Positions 26,268 to 34,441 of a stretch of DNA of 44,113 nt are shown here, piece after piece. This DNA comes from JAKRSD01 sp964473995. GTDB taxonomy: Bacteria > Bacteroidota > Bacteroidia > CAIKAF01. Positions within the stretch are counted from its first letter, which is position 1. Every line of letters starts with the position of its first letter. The notes beneath the pieces were generated by a model. It was not told the origin of the DNA and made no database searches. It worked only from the letters and a program-made list of their open reading frames with translations. Both the position numbers and the translations under genes were made by a program. Location of the stretch: NCBI GenBank assembly GCA_964473995.1, contig CAYYRB010000016.1, forward strand, positions 1-44,113, read 5' to 3'.

Positions 26268-27875
26268 CTATCGGCTGAGCAGGATTTTACCTTCGTCGGT
26301 AAATCGTAAAGGAGACTCGGGAAAATCGAGCAGGGTAAGCCTTTTTATTTCCAGAAAAGCGGCCTGACTAGGATCGGGTAGGGGGCCGCCTTCGCCTTCC
26401 TGTTTGGCCGAGATGATTTCTGCCTCCAGAAACTCACCTTCTCCGGTCATTTTTACTTTTAAAATCGGGGCTAAGCCTTTTGGCCCTGTTAAGTTAAACC
26501 GGCCGTATGTGCAGAAATTTCCAAGGCTGTAGGCGATAAAACGATTTTTGTAGATGTCCACGGCTCTTGGCACATGCGGTCCGTGACCAAGTATGATATC
26601 GGCTCCGGCGTCAATAGCCATGCGGGCAAATTCATACGGATTCCCACGGTTTTCGCCTAAAAATAATTCGTTATTTTTAGTGATTCGTGCATAGTCTGGT
26701 CCTTCAGCACCGCCATGAAAAGATACGATGACAATCTGAGCCGTGCTATCTAAATATCGGATAATTTGGCGCGCATTTTCGTAATCATTCAGTTTCACCG
26801 TACCCGTATTCGGGGCAAATGCGCAAAATCCATAGGTGATTCCATCAAGTGTGAAAACGGAGTAGGGGTATTTTTCAAGTCCGGCAAATGGAATGCCATA
26901 TTCTTCGAGTGTTTTAACCGTATTTATACGACCCGTATCTCCGAAGTCGCCCACATGATTGTTGGCCAGACTTAGCACATCAAAACCGGCATTTTTGAGG
27001 TATCCGGCATAGTGCTCCGGACTTTTGAATGCGTAGCATACCGCCGGGTTTTGGCATTTTTTTACCGGACCTTCTCCGGAGAGCAATACGCCTTCCAGAT
27101 TTCCAAACGTGATGTCGGCCTCTTGAATAACAGATTCCATGGGCTTCAGCAGTTCTTTTCCATCTGCAGGCGGCAGGTATGAGGAGGAAGGATAATTTGT
27201 TCCAAGCATCATATCGCCGACGGCCACCAAGGTCAATGTATCTTTTTGTTTTTTACCGGCATTAGGTTCTGAAGAAACGCTTGATCGTTTTGATTCCGTG
27301 GATACGTTTAGCTGGATATCGGATACCTTTTTTTCGGGTAAACAGAAATTCTTCACTCTTCCCGCGAAAAGGAAACGTTCGGGATAATAATAGGCAGGAT
27401 AATCCTCAATCAATATTCCCCGGCTGCATGAATGCATCATTTTTAGTTTATCGCCTGAAGTATCTGTCACAATGGTGACATGGCCTACCCGGTTTTCATA
27501 GATGTTTCGACCTTTAAAAAATAACAGATCCCCTTTTCTCACTTCAGCGAAATCAATACGTTCCGTACAGGTGGAAATGCTGCCCGATGATTTGGGAATG
27601 TTCAATCCGTTTTGTAGAAAAATATAACTTAAAAATCCGCTGCAGTCCAATGGCCAAGGTACTCCCGTTTTGTATCGGTATGGTTTGCCCAGAAATTGTT
27701 TACCGTAATCGATGATTTGTTCTATAACAGGATTGGGTTGATCTGCATCCGTTAATCGGGAAAAACTGCTTTGGGAAAATACGGCTTTGGGCATGGTACA
27801 CAATACGCCTAAAAGCAATAGGTTTACCCTTGCTGTCTTTAATTCAGAAAAGAACTGATATAAAGAAAGAAACAT
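26268..27875 (-). CDS. NlpC/P60 peptidase fused to a CapA-type metallophosphatase domain
   Basis: A 535-residue protein with an N-terminal hydrophobic export signal (about residues 15-35). The first domain (about 48-175) is NlpC/P60, which cleaves peptidoglycan stem peptides: catalytic Cys in PLDCSGFLSYIF (about 77) and His in VGHVTIVTD (about 130). After a Ser/Lys-rich linker comes a CapA/PgsA-like calcineurin-fold domain (about 213-500): GDMMLGT, FGNLEGVL, LSLANNHVGDFGDTG, VSFHGGAE and LGHGPHVPRA. CapA domains occur in polyglutamate synthesis or as uncharacterised hydrolases. The fusion suggests one enzyme acting on peptide-containing cell-wall material. It starts 8 bases after the M1 aminopeptidase. 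Confidence 0.9.
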   Translation of the reverse strand: MFLSLYQFFSELKTARVNLLLLGVLCTMPKAVFSQSSFSRLTDADQPNPVIEQIIDYGKQFLGKPYRYKTGVPWPLDCSGFLSYIFLQNGLNIPKSSGSISTCTERIDFAEVRKGDLLFFKGRNIYENRVGHVTIVTDTSGDKLKMMHSCSRGILIEDYPAYYYPERFLFAGRVKNFCLPEKKVSDIQLNVSTESKRSSVSSEPNAGKKQKDTLTLVAVGDMMLGTNYPSSSYLPPADGKELLKPMESVIQEADITFGNLEGVLLSGEGPVKKCQNPAVCYAFKSPEHYAGYLKNAGFDVLSLANNHVGDFGDTGRINTVKTLEEYGIPFAGLEKYPYSVFTLDGITYGFCAFAPNTGTVKLNDYENARQIIRYLDSTAQIVIVSFHGGAEGPDYARITKNNELFLGENRGNPYEFARMAIDAGADIILGHGPHVPRAVDIYKNRFIAYSLGNFCTYGRFNLTGPKGLAPILKVKMTGEGEFLEAEIISAKQEGEGGPLPDPSQAAFLEIKRLTLLDFPESPLRFTDEGKILLSR

Positions 27876-27883
27876 ACGGCAGG

Positions 27884-29845
27884 TTACTTTTTAATGAAGG
27901 GTAACCTGCGGTTTGCCGCATGTAGCAGGTAAGAACCTTTACTCAATGCAGATACGGATATGGTTCCATCCATGTCCAGGGTTCCCATATGTACGATTTT
28001 TCCATGTGAATCCGTGATCTCGTATGATGTACCGGCTGAAATACCGGTTATTTGAAGCAAATCGTCCGTCGGATTGGGGAACAAACGGATGGGATTGTTA
28101 TCCGCTGTTTCCAGTTCCAAGGTATTGTCGGCGAGAATGGATCCATTTTGGTTTAATATCCATTGGTTTGGATCAATCTGGGCAGCCGTGACATTTCTGG
28201 AATATGCGAAATCGAAGAATACTTCAGGCCCGTCGGACATAACCCGAACCGTTGTATCACCGCCTGCGCTGAGCAACCGTATTTCCACGGGAATATGGAA
28301 AAGTGGTGTTACCGTGGGCATGGACGCGGTCTGAGTCAATTTAATATAAACTCTTCCGTTGGCAGATTTTTTATACCGAAGCGAAAAAATGGGGTATCCT
28401 TCACCATAGTAATATTCATTAAAAAAATCGGTCAGGTCTATTCCGGCTGTGTTTTCCATCACACTTTTAAAATCAGCTGCCGTAGCCGTTCCGAAAGCAA
28501 ATTGCTGCAGATAGTTTCTTAATCCTTGAAAAAACAAGGCATCGTTATTCACCAAAAAGCGGATCATGTGCACCAGGGTAGCCCCTTTGCGGTAGGTAAG
28601 CCGGCTGCTGAAAATTCGTGATACATTCGTTGTGTCATCTACAAAAACGCTCCCGCCGGGTTGTTCTAAAGCAGATGCATGAAAGGTATTCATTCGATCG
28701 GCCGCTTGGGAAGGATTCACCAGTTCGTAGGCTAAATATTCTCCGTATGATGCAAATCCTTCATTGAGCCAGATATCTTTCCAGCTTCCGCAGGTGACTT
28801 TATTTCCAAACCATTGATGGGCTAATTCGTGTGCGGTGAGGGTGAAATTGAAACTGCCCTGAGAGGTCATGGTTTGATGTTCCATACCTCCTCCGAACGG
28901 TGCCATGCAATGGCCGTATTTTTCATCTTCAAACGGGTAGGGGCCCCACACGTCGGCAAAAGCTTCCATGAAATTTTTGGTTAGGTTGATCTGGCCTTGA
29001 AACTGCGCAAGCGTGGCCGGATTGTCATAAATAAAGTTTTGTATGAGCACGGAATCGGCATTGCCCTGCGGGTAGGCATAAAAACTGTAATCCACGTATT
29101 TGGCTACCGCCATGGATATGAGGTAATAGTCGATGGGATATCGGTGTGCCCATTCAAAACGGAGTTTATTGCCCGGCATCGGGGTTATGTTTGTCAGGAT
29201 TCCGTTTGATCCGGCTTTTAACGAATCCCCAACGGTAAGCCATATGTCCAGGGAATCGATTTTGTCCGCCAGATTTTGCTTGCACGGCCACCATTCATAG
29301 GCGCTGTAAGGTTGACTCAGGGTCCACATGACACGGTTTCCCCAGGAGGGAGACTGTCCTGCTGATATACCTTGGCCTATCGCGGATGTCCCCGTGGCAG
29401 AAGGGGTACCGTGATACCATATTTCGGCAATAAACGAAGAAGATTGGGGAATTGAAACGGAAAGAGGACATTCCCGAAAATTTCCATTTATGGCAGGGGA
29501 GCACATGACTCCGTTCACTTTTACGCTATCCACTATGAGCGAAGGGTGGAGTTCAAAAACAAAAAGATCCATCTGGGGGGCAGTTACAACCGCACCGGTG
29601 GTTACTTTTCCTTCCAAGTAGGTGGAGGTGTTGGTGACGGATAGATCCAACTTATGGTAGGTAACATCGTAAAGATCCAAGTCTGCATTTTTGGTCTGAT
29701 AGGACTCCCATTTTTTGAGCAGCCGTTCCGCTTTAATGCTTTCGCAGGTGCCAACCTGTTCGATTTCCGCAATCTGTGCACAAAGACTCATGGAGGATAT
29801 CAATGCAATCGCCGTGAGCCATGTCGAAAAAAAGGAGATATTCAT
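27884..29845 (-). CDS. Secreted M1-family aminopeptidase with T9SS sorting domain
   Basis: A 653-residue exported protein (signal peptide ending LCAQ). The gluzincin motif HELAHQWFGNKVTCGSWKDI continues to WLNEGFASYGEY, giving HExxH-18-E, and GGMEHQTM is the substrate-binding GxMEN-type loop (here GGMEH, unusual in the last residue). The C-terminus is a T9SS type A tail, RLFPNPTDDLLQ to SALSKGSYLLHA. It should trim N-terminal residues from peptides outside the cell, complementing the M43 endopeptidases in this window. Co-transcribed with the NlpC/P60-CapA gene. Confidence 0.93.
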   Translation of the reverse strand: MNISFFSTWLTAIALISSMSLCAQIAEIEQVGTCESIKAERLLKKWESYQTKNADLDLYDVTYHKLDLSVTNTSTYLEGKVTTGAVVTAPQMDLFVFELHPSLIVDSVKVNGVMCSPAINGNFRECPLSVSIPQSSSFIAEIWYHGTPSATGTSAIGQGISAGQSPSWGNRVMWTLSQPYSAYEWWPCKQNLADKIDSLDIWLTVGDSLKAGSNGILTNITPMPGNKLRFEWAHRYPIDYYLISMAVAKYVDYSFYAYPQGNADSVLIQNFIYDNPATLAQFQGQINLTKNFMEAFADVWGPYPFEDEKYGHCMAPFGGGMEHQTMTSQGSFNFTLTAHELAHQWFGNKVTCGSWKDIWLNEGFASYGEYLAYELVNPSQAADRMNTFHASALEQPGGSVFVDDTTNVSRIFSSRLTYRKGATLVHMIRFLVNNDALFFQGLRNYLQQFAFGTATAADFKSVMENTAGIDLTDFFNEYYYGEGYPIFSLRYKKSANGRVYIKLTQTASMPTVTPLFHIPVEIRLLSAGGDTTVRVMSDGPEVFFDFAYSRNVTAAQIDPNQWILNQNGSILADNTLELETADNNPIRLFPNPTDDLLQITGISAGTSYEITDSHGKIVHMGTLDMDGTISVSALSKGSYLLHAANRRLPFIKK

Positions 29846-29876
29846 TATAAGAGACTTATATTAATCGATAATGGGT

Positions 29877-29884
29877 CAAAGGTA
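29877..29884 (-). promoter_or_regulatory. -7 box of the M1 aminopeptidase operon
   Basis: Minus-strand TACCTTTG matches TAnnTTTG, 31 bases upstream of the ATG at 29845. A TTTT/TTTG-rich stretch lies upstream, but no ideal -33 spacing is present. Confidence 0.5.
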
Positions 29885-30140
29885 AATCATAGCACCAAAG
29901 TAAAATGTTGTTGATTTGTTAAANNNNNNNNNNNNNNNNNNNNNNNNNNNNNNNNNNNNNNNNNNNNNNNNNNNNNNNNNNNNNNNNNNNNNNNNNNNNN
30001 NNNNNNNNNNNNNNNNNNNNNNNAAACAATGGAACAATCAAACAGTTCTGTTTTCTGCCTATTGCCTGATAACAATTAATGGATAACAATGAAACATTAA
30101 AACAAAATCCGTCTGATTTCTTAAAGTGCGTGACACTGAT

Positions 30141-30148
30141 TATCTTTG
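30141..30148 (+). promoter_or_regulatory. -7 box of pyrR-pyrB
   Basis: TATCTTTG matches TAnnTTTG. The GTG start of pyrR is 15 bases downstream, so the leader is only about 9 bases. A weak -33 (TTTC) lies 20 bases upstream. The box overlaps a TTG at 30146 that would otherwise look like a start. Confidence 0.55.
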
Positions 30149-30163
30149 TCGAAATTAATCCCC

Positions 30164-30718
30164 GTGATTGAATCGAAAGTGATTACCGACGGAGAAGGCA
30201 TGAAGCTCATGATGGAGCGCCTTTGTCTGGAATTGGTTGAAAATTATGGGGATTTCACCAACACCGTTATTGTCGGTCTTCAGCCCAGGGGCGTTCTCCT
30301 TTCCTCCCGCATAGCCGATCAACTTTCCCGAAACTTGGCCAAGCCGGTATCTAACGGATGTTTAGACATCACGTTTCACAGGGATGATTTCCGCCGTGGT
30401 TCTGAGGTGCTGTTACCCAATTCAACCCAAATCGACTTTTTGGTAGAAGGCAAACACGTGGTACTCGTAGATGATGTGCTCTTTACGGGCCGATCTGTAA
30501 GGGCAGGGCTTGATGCTCTGCTCGCCTTCGGTCGTCCTAAGTCGGTAAAGTTGTTGGTACTCATTGACCGAAAATATGGTCGTGATCTTCCCCTTCAGGC
30601 CGACTTTGTGGGTAAGGAAGTGGACACCGTTTACGGGCAGAAAGTAAAAGTGGAGTGGGGGAGAGAAGGTTTGGGAGATCAAGTGATTTTATACACGCCA
30701 AAAGATACCGATGAGTAA
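30164..30718 (+). CDS. pyrR: PyrR-type uracil phosphoribosyltransferase/regulator
   Basis: A 184-residue type I phosphoribosyltransferase. The PRPP-binding loop is VVLVDDVLFTGRSVRAGLDA and the family block NTVIVGLQPRGVLLS is present. In Firmicutes PyrR attenuates pyr mRNA and also has UPRT activity; the extremely short predicted leader here leaves no room for an attenuator before pyrR. The GTG at 30164 is chosen because the TTG at 30146 lies inside the -7 box. It overlaps pyrB by 8 bases. Confidence 0.92.
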   Translation: MIESKVITDGEGMKLMMERLCLELVENYGDFTNTVIVGLQPRGVLLSSRIADQLSRNLAKPVSNGCLDITFHRDDFRRGSEVLLPNSTQIDFLVEGKHVVLVDDVLFTGRSVRAGLDALLAFGRPKSVKLLVLIDRKYGRDLPLQADFVGKEVDTVYGQKVKVEWGREGLGDQVILYTPKDTDE

Positions 30719-31661
30719 ACTGAGCACCGAACATCTCCTGGGTATAAAATACCTGCAGCCCGAAGATATTCATACCATTCTGGCAACGGCATCCACATTT
30801 AAGGAGGTAATCAACCGGCCCATCAAAAAGGTACCTTCTTTACGCGATGTTACGGTTGCCAACCTGTTTTTTGAAAATTCCACCCGTACCAAATTGTCGT
30901 TCGAACTGGCCGAAAAAAGGCTTTCTGCGGACGTAATCAATTTCAGCGCCTCCGGATCCTCCGTTTCCAAAGGGGAAACGCTCACCGATACGGTGAATAA
31001 TATTCTGGCCATGAAGGTGGATATGGTTGTTATGCGTCATCCCAACCCCGGCGCGGCTGTTTTCCTTTCCCGCGAATTGAAAAAATATTCCAAGAGCGCC
31101 CATGCGCGCATCATCAATGCGGGCGACGGTACCCACGAACACCCTACGCAGGCTTTGTTGGATGCATTTTCTATACAGCAGCAACTGGGTACCTTGGAGG
31201 GTAAAAAAGTAGTCATTGTAGGTGATATAACTCACTCAAGGGTGGCGCTGTCCAATATCTTTTGCCTGAAAATGCTCGGGGCCGAGGTGAAACTCTGCGG
31301 GCCTGCAACACTTATCCCGAAATACATCACCTCGCTTGGTGTCACGGTAGAGCATGACATACGGAAAGCTTTGGCTTGGTGCGATGTGGCCAACGTACTT
31401 CGTATCCAATTGGAGCGACAGGATATTAAATATTTTCCATCCCTGCGCGAATATTCGTTGCAGTATGGGTTGAATGCCAACTTGTTGAATCAACTGCCAA
31501 AACCTATCACTATTTTACATCCCGGACCCATTAACCGGGGTGTAGAAATTACGGGTGAGGTGGCTGACGGCGAGCATTCGCTTGTGTTGGAACAGGTAGA
31601 AAATGGCGTGGCCGTGCGCATGGCAGTGTTGTATCTTTTGGCAGGGGCTGCTCAAGGTTGA
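30711..31661 (+). CDS. pyrB: Aspartate carbamoyltransferase catalytic subunit
   Basis: A 316-residue enzyme joining carbamoyl phosphate and aspartate, the committed step of pyrimidine synthesis. Carbamoyl-phosphate-binding FFENSTRTKLSFELA, GDGTHEHPTQALLDAF, VVIVGDITHSRVALSN and the C-terminal ILHPGPINRGVEI are all intact. No pyrI-type regulatory subunit is adjacent. Its start overlaps pyrR by 8 bases, so the two are translationally coupled. Confidence 0.96.
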   Translation: MSKLSTEHLLGIKYLQPEDIHTILATASTFKEVINRPIKKVPSLRDVTVANLFFENSTRTKLSFELAEKRLSADVINFSASGSSVSKGETLTDTVNNILAMKVDMVVMRHPNPGAAVFLSRELKKYSKSAHARIINAGDGTHEHPTQALLDAFSIQQQLGTLEGKKVVIVGDITHSRVALSNIFCLKMLGAEVKLCGPATLIPKYITSLGVTVEHDIRKALAWCDVANVLRIQLERQDIKYFPSLREYSLQYGLNANLLNQLPKPITILHPGPINRGVEITGEVADGEHSLVLEQVENGVAVRMAVLYLLAGAAQG

Positions 31662-31687
31662 TTTTTAAAAAACTAATTTTACTTTTG
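31658..31687 (+). promoter_or_regulatory. Promoter of the STAS gene (-33 and -7)
   Basis: TTG (31658-31660), 19 bases, then TACTTTTG (31680-31687): an ideal Bacteroidota sigma-A promoter. The -33 element overlaps the pyrB stop codon, and the ATG is 26 bases downstream of the -7 box. Confidence 0.7.
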
Positions 31688-31713
31688 TTTCGGTTATTCT
31701 TAATTTAGAATTC

Positions 31714-32076
31714 ATGAAAATTCAGGTAAACACCGAGGAAAAATACACCCTAATCCGGCCTGATGCGGAAAAGTTGGACAGCACGGTGTCTCCCTTACTT
31801 AAAGCTGAAATAGTTATGCTCAGCGGCAAGGGTGTCAAAAACATGCTGCTGGATCTGTCGGATGTAAAATACATCGACTCTTCCGGTCTCAGCGCCATTC
31901 TGGTGGCCAACCGGTTGTGCAAGGCTGAAAATGGATTGCTTGTAATCTGCGGTTTACAGGAAAATGTGAAAAAACTCATCACCATTTCTCAGTTGGATAC
32001 TATATTAACTATTGTGCCCACAAGCAAGGAAGGAATAGAGTTCATCATCATGGATGATATTGAAAAAAATATCTGA
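31714..32076 (+). CDS. STAS-domain anti-anti-sigma-factor-like protein
   Basis: A 120-residue single STAS domain. The signature MLLDLSDVKYIDSSGLSAIL contains the Ser that is phosphorylated in SpoIIAA/RsbV-type antagonists, and the loop ICGLQENVKKLI follows. It could regulate an anti-sigma factor or another switch kinase, but no kinase gene is nearby. STAS genes lying near rnz and pyr genes are a pattern I associate with Bacteroidota. Confidence 0.88.
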   Translation: MKIQVNTEEKYTLIRPDAEKLDSTVSPLLKAEIVMLSGKGVKNMLLDLSDVKYIDSSGLSAILVANRLCKAENGLLVICGLQENVKKLITISQLDTILTIVPTSKEGIEFIIMDDIEKNI

Positions 32077-32082
32077 TTCCGA

Positions 32083-32113
32083 TTTGGATTATTCCAAATT
32101 CCGATTACTTTTG
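32083..32113 (+). promoter_or_regulatory. Promoter of the T9SS surface protein (-33 and -7)
   Basis: TTTG (32083-32086), 19 bases, then TACTTTTG (32106-32113), a perfect match to the Bacteroidota consensus. The start codon lies 41 bases downstream. Confidence 0.7.
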
Positions 32114-32154
32114 TTTCACTAAAATTTTTAACAAACACAAACAAAACCTGTTTT

Positions 32155-32862
32155 ATGATGAAAAAAGTACTTTTTTCTATTTTCGGCGGTATGATTGCTA
32201 TGGGCACTATGGCTCAAGTTTGTACGCCTGATCCTAATTTTACCCCTACTTCCGCAACGGGAGCCGGTATTTCTGATCTGCCCTGCGCCGTGGTGAATCA
32301 AGTGTACAACGAGTCGGCCACCATCGTGGTACCTACTGTTTACAATTACAACGGAATCAACGTGAACATTTGTAAGGTGCGTGTGGATTCAGTAACCAAT
32401 TTTCCGCAAACTCAAGGTGCACCCAACTACACTATTTATTACAACAGCACATCTTACGGCCCCGGACAGTGGATTACATTGAGTACTGCTGCAGCCAACG
32501 ATCGCGCTTGTGTTCGTGTGAACAATACATTCACGGCCGTTTATCAGGACAGTTTGAGAGCTTGGGCTTCTGTTCAACTTTATCTGCCTGCTACCAATTG
32601 TGCCGGTTCTCCGCTTGCCTCTATCCCNNNNNNNNNNNNNNNNNNNNNNNNNNNNNNNNNNNNNNNNNNNNNNNNNNNNNNNNNNNNNNNNNNNNNNNNN
32701 NNNNNNNNNNNNNNNNNNNNNNNNNNNACTGAAAATACGCTCAGCGGAAACGCAGGTGTAAACTACATCAGCGTGAATGCAGCTGATTACGCCGCCGGTG
32801 TGTACATGTACAGCCTGACTTTCGGTGGTAAAACCATCACCAAGCGCATGATCGTAAAATAA
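32155..32862 (+). CDS. T9SS-sorted surface protein, interrupted by a gap
   Basis: Starts with a signal peptide (MMKKVLFSIFGGMIAMGTMA, then Q). The visible N-terminal 157 residues are Thr/Asn/Pro-rich and beta-like with several Cys, and I recognise no named domain. After a 100-N gap (32628-32727) the C-terminus shows the second half of a T9SS sorting domain: ISVNAADYAAGVYMYSLTF, GGKTITKRMIVK. It has its own consensus promoter and strong terminator, so it is a single-gene unit, probably well expressed. The true length is uncertain because of the gap. Confidence 0.85.
   Translation: MMKKVLFSIFGGMIAMGTMAQVCTPDPNFTPTSATGAGISDLPCAVVNQVYNESATIVVPTVYNYNGINVNICKVRVDSVTNFPQTQGAPNYTIYYNSTSYGPGQWITLSTAAANDRACVRVNNTFTAVYQDSLRAWASVQLYLPATNCAGSPLASIXXXXXXXXXXXXXXXXXXXXXXXXXXXXXXXXXXTENTLSGNAGVNYISVNAADYAAGVYMYSLTFGGKTITKRMIVK
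32628..32727. other. Assembly gap (100 N) inside the T9SS surface protein gene
   Basis: Exactly 100 N. The first half of the sorting domain (the expected PNP motif) is missing, so some coding sequence is lost here; the true length is unknown. Confidence 0.97.
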
Positions 32863-32878
32863 TTTTATTTAACGCATT

Positions 32879-32912
32879 AAAAAAAGGCTCCGAATCTCGG
32901 GGCCTTTTTTTA
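32879..32912 (+). terminator. Rho-independent terminator
   Basis: Seventeen bases past the stop at 32862: AAAAAGGCTCCGA, loop, TCGGGGCC then a run of seven T. The GGC.CCG/CGG.GCC stem with A/T flanks is a strong intrinsic terminator and separates the surface protein from rnz. Confidence 0.9.
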
Positions 32913-32943
32913 TTTTCACCCAATAGTAGAAACTACCTGCCAC

Positions 32944-33867
32944 ATGTCTTTTGAAGTAATCATATTGGGAACCGGGAGCGCCCTGCCCACCAAAGGCCGA
33001 TTCCTCTCTGCCCAGGTAATAAATTATGATGAAAATTTTTTTCTCATCGACTGTGGAGAAGGAACCCAAATGCAGCTCCGGAAATACAAAGTAAGTGTGA
33101 ACCGAATCAGTACCATTTTTATTTCCCATTTGCATGCTGATCATTACCTGGGACTACCCGGTCTGCTTTCTACCATGGATTTATTGGGTCGCACGACTCC
33201 TCTTACCTTGTTTTGTCCAAAAGGATTAGACGATTTTTTAGAGGTTAATTTTCGGATTTCTCAATCAAGGCCTCGCTATCCCCTGCATTTTGAATTTACA
33301 TCTGCGGCAGAATTAACCCTTCTGAAAGAAACGCCCAAGCTGGAGATTCATTCTTTTCCGCTTAAACACCGAATCCATTGCACAGGGTTTCTTTTTCGGG
33401 AAAAAAAGACGGAAAAGAAATTCAACAAAAAATTTCTCCAGAAATACTTTATCACACCTGAAGAAATTGTGGCCATTAAAAACGGTGCTGATTTTACCGC
33501 TCCCGACGGCACCTTCCTTTCCCATGCGGAACTCACGCTGCCTCCCATACGTCCGCGCACATTTGCCTACTGCTCGGATACGGCCTACATGGAAGAGCTC
33601 GGTACATGGCTCAATGGGGTTGATTTACTGTATCACGAGTCTACCTTTGCTGCCGACATGCAGGAGCGTGCCAATGCAACCGGACACTCCACCTCGTTGG
33701 ACGCTGCACGGGTGGCGGTAGCCGCCAAGGCTGGACAACTCGTCATCGGGCATTTTTCGTCCCGCTATCGCGATCCGGAAGTTTTGGCCGCCGAGGCAAG
33801 AACCATATTTCCAAATACCCTGATAGCCGAAGAGGGCCGGATATTTCCGATTGAGGTAAAACCATAA
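32944..33867 (+). CDS. rnz: Ribonuclease Z
   Basis: A 307-residue metallo-beta-lactamase-fold endonuclease that matures tRNA 3' ends. Motifs: N-terminal ILGTGSALPT, zinc site FISHLHADHYLG, AYCSDTAY (metal Asp), HESTF and ATGHSTS, and the closing IGHFSSRY (final His). The insert around residues 140-190 (EKKTEKKFNKKF) is the expected exosite region. Length and order are normal for the Bacteroidota form. Confidence 0.96.
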   Translation: MSFEVIILGTGSALPTKGRFLSAQVINYDENFFLIDCGEGTQMQLRKYKVSVNRISTIFISHLHADHYLGLPGLLSTMDLLGRTTPLTLFCPKGLDDFLEVNFRISQSRPRYPLHFEFTSAAELTLLKETPKLEIHSFPLKHRIHCTGFLFREKKTEKKFNKKFLQKYFITPEEIVAIKNGADFTAPDGTFLSHAELTLPPIRPRTFAYCSDTAYMEELGTWLNGVDLLYHESTFAADMQERANATGHSTSLDAARVAVAAKAGQLVIGHFSSRYRDPEVLAAEARTIFPNTLIAEEGRIFPIEVKP

Positions 33868-33904
33868 ACCCGAATTGTTGTTACTTTGTAAAAATTAATG
33901 TACG

Positions 33905-34441
33905 ATGTTGGATAGTAAAGTAGAGAAAATCCTGATTGAGCAGATGGCTAAAGAAGCAGCTTCATCTTCCCTTTATCTTTCCATGCATTCCTGGCTGGAA
34001 ATGAAAGGATTGGATGGTTGTGCATCGTTTATGTTTGCGCAGGCCGAAGAGGAAAGAACCCATATGCTCAAGCTGATGAAATACATCAATGACAGCGGAG
34101 GTCACGCACTCATTCCGGGCGTAAAACAGCCTAAGGCCCAATTTAAAAACGTGAAAGAGGTTTTTCAATTGGTGTTGGAAAGTGAAAAGGATATTTCTCA
34201 ATCCATCCACAATCTGGTGGATGTATGCACCAAATTGAAAGATTACACTACGCTTCATTTTTTGCAATGGTACGTTGCTGAGCAACACGAAGAGGAAAAA
34301 CTGGCCCGCACCATTCTGGATAAAATTGAGATTATCGGTCTGGAAGGCAACGGTCTTTATCTTTTCGATAAAGAAATGGCCGGTATGCAGGTGCAGACTG
34401 AAATGAAGACACAGGAATCAGGAGAAGCAGGTGCGGCTTAA
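33905..34441 (+). CDS. ftnA: Ferritin
   Basis: A 178-residue non-haem bacterial ferritin that oxidises and stores iron in a 24-mer. The four-helix bundle contains the ferroxidase ligands in the first helix (EAASSSLYLS), the EEERTHM pair and EQHEEEKLA. The C-terminal tail is short and Glu/Ala-rich. A near-consensus -7 box (TTACTTTG, 33881-33888) precedes it. The stop overlaps the convergent miaA stop by 4 bases. Confidence 0.94.
   Translation: MLDSKVEKILIEQMAKEAASSSLYLSMHSWLEMKGLDGCASFMFAQAEEERTHMLKLMKYINDSGGHALIPGVKQPKAQFKNVKEVFQLVLESEKDISQSIHNLVDVCTKLKDYTTLHFLQWYVAEQHEEEKLARTILDKIEIIGLEGNGLYLFDKEMAGMQVQTEMKTQESGEAGAA

Larger units (their letters stand above)
29846..30163. other. Divergent intergenic region with assembly gap
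   Basis: Contains a 100-N gap (29924-30023) of unknown real length, flanked by AT-rich sequence with repeated ACAAT/AAACA words (30024-30110). No gene is visible on either strand. It holds the promoter of the minus-strand aminopeptidase and that of pyrR. A small gene hidden in the gap cannot be excluded. Confidence 0.85.

Noticed and set aside
30024..30110. Repeated ACAAT/AAACA words beside the gap as a possible CRISPR or iteron array
   Set aside because: Units are short, irregular and without constant spacing; more likely AT-rich intergenic sequence.
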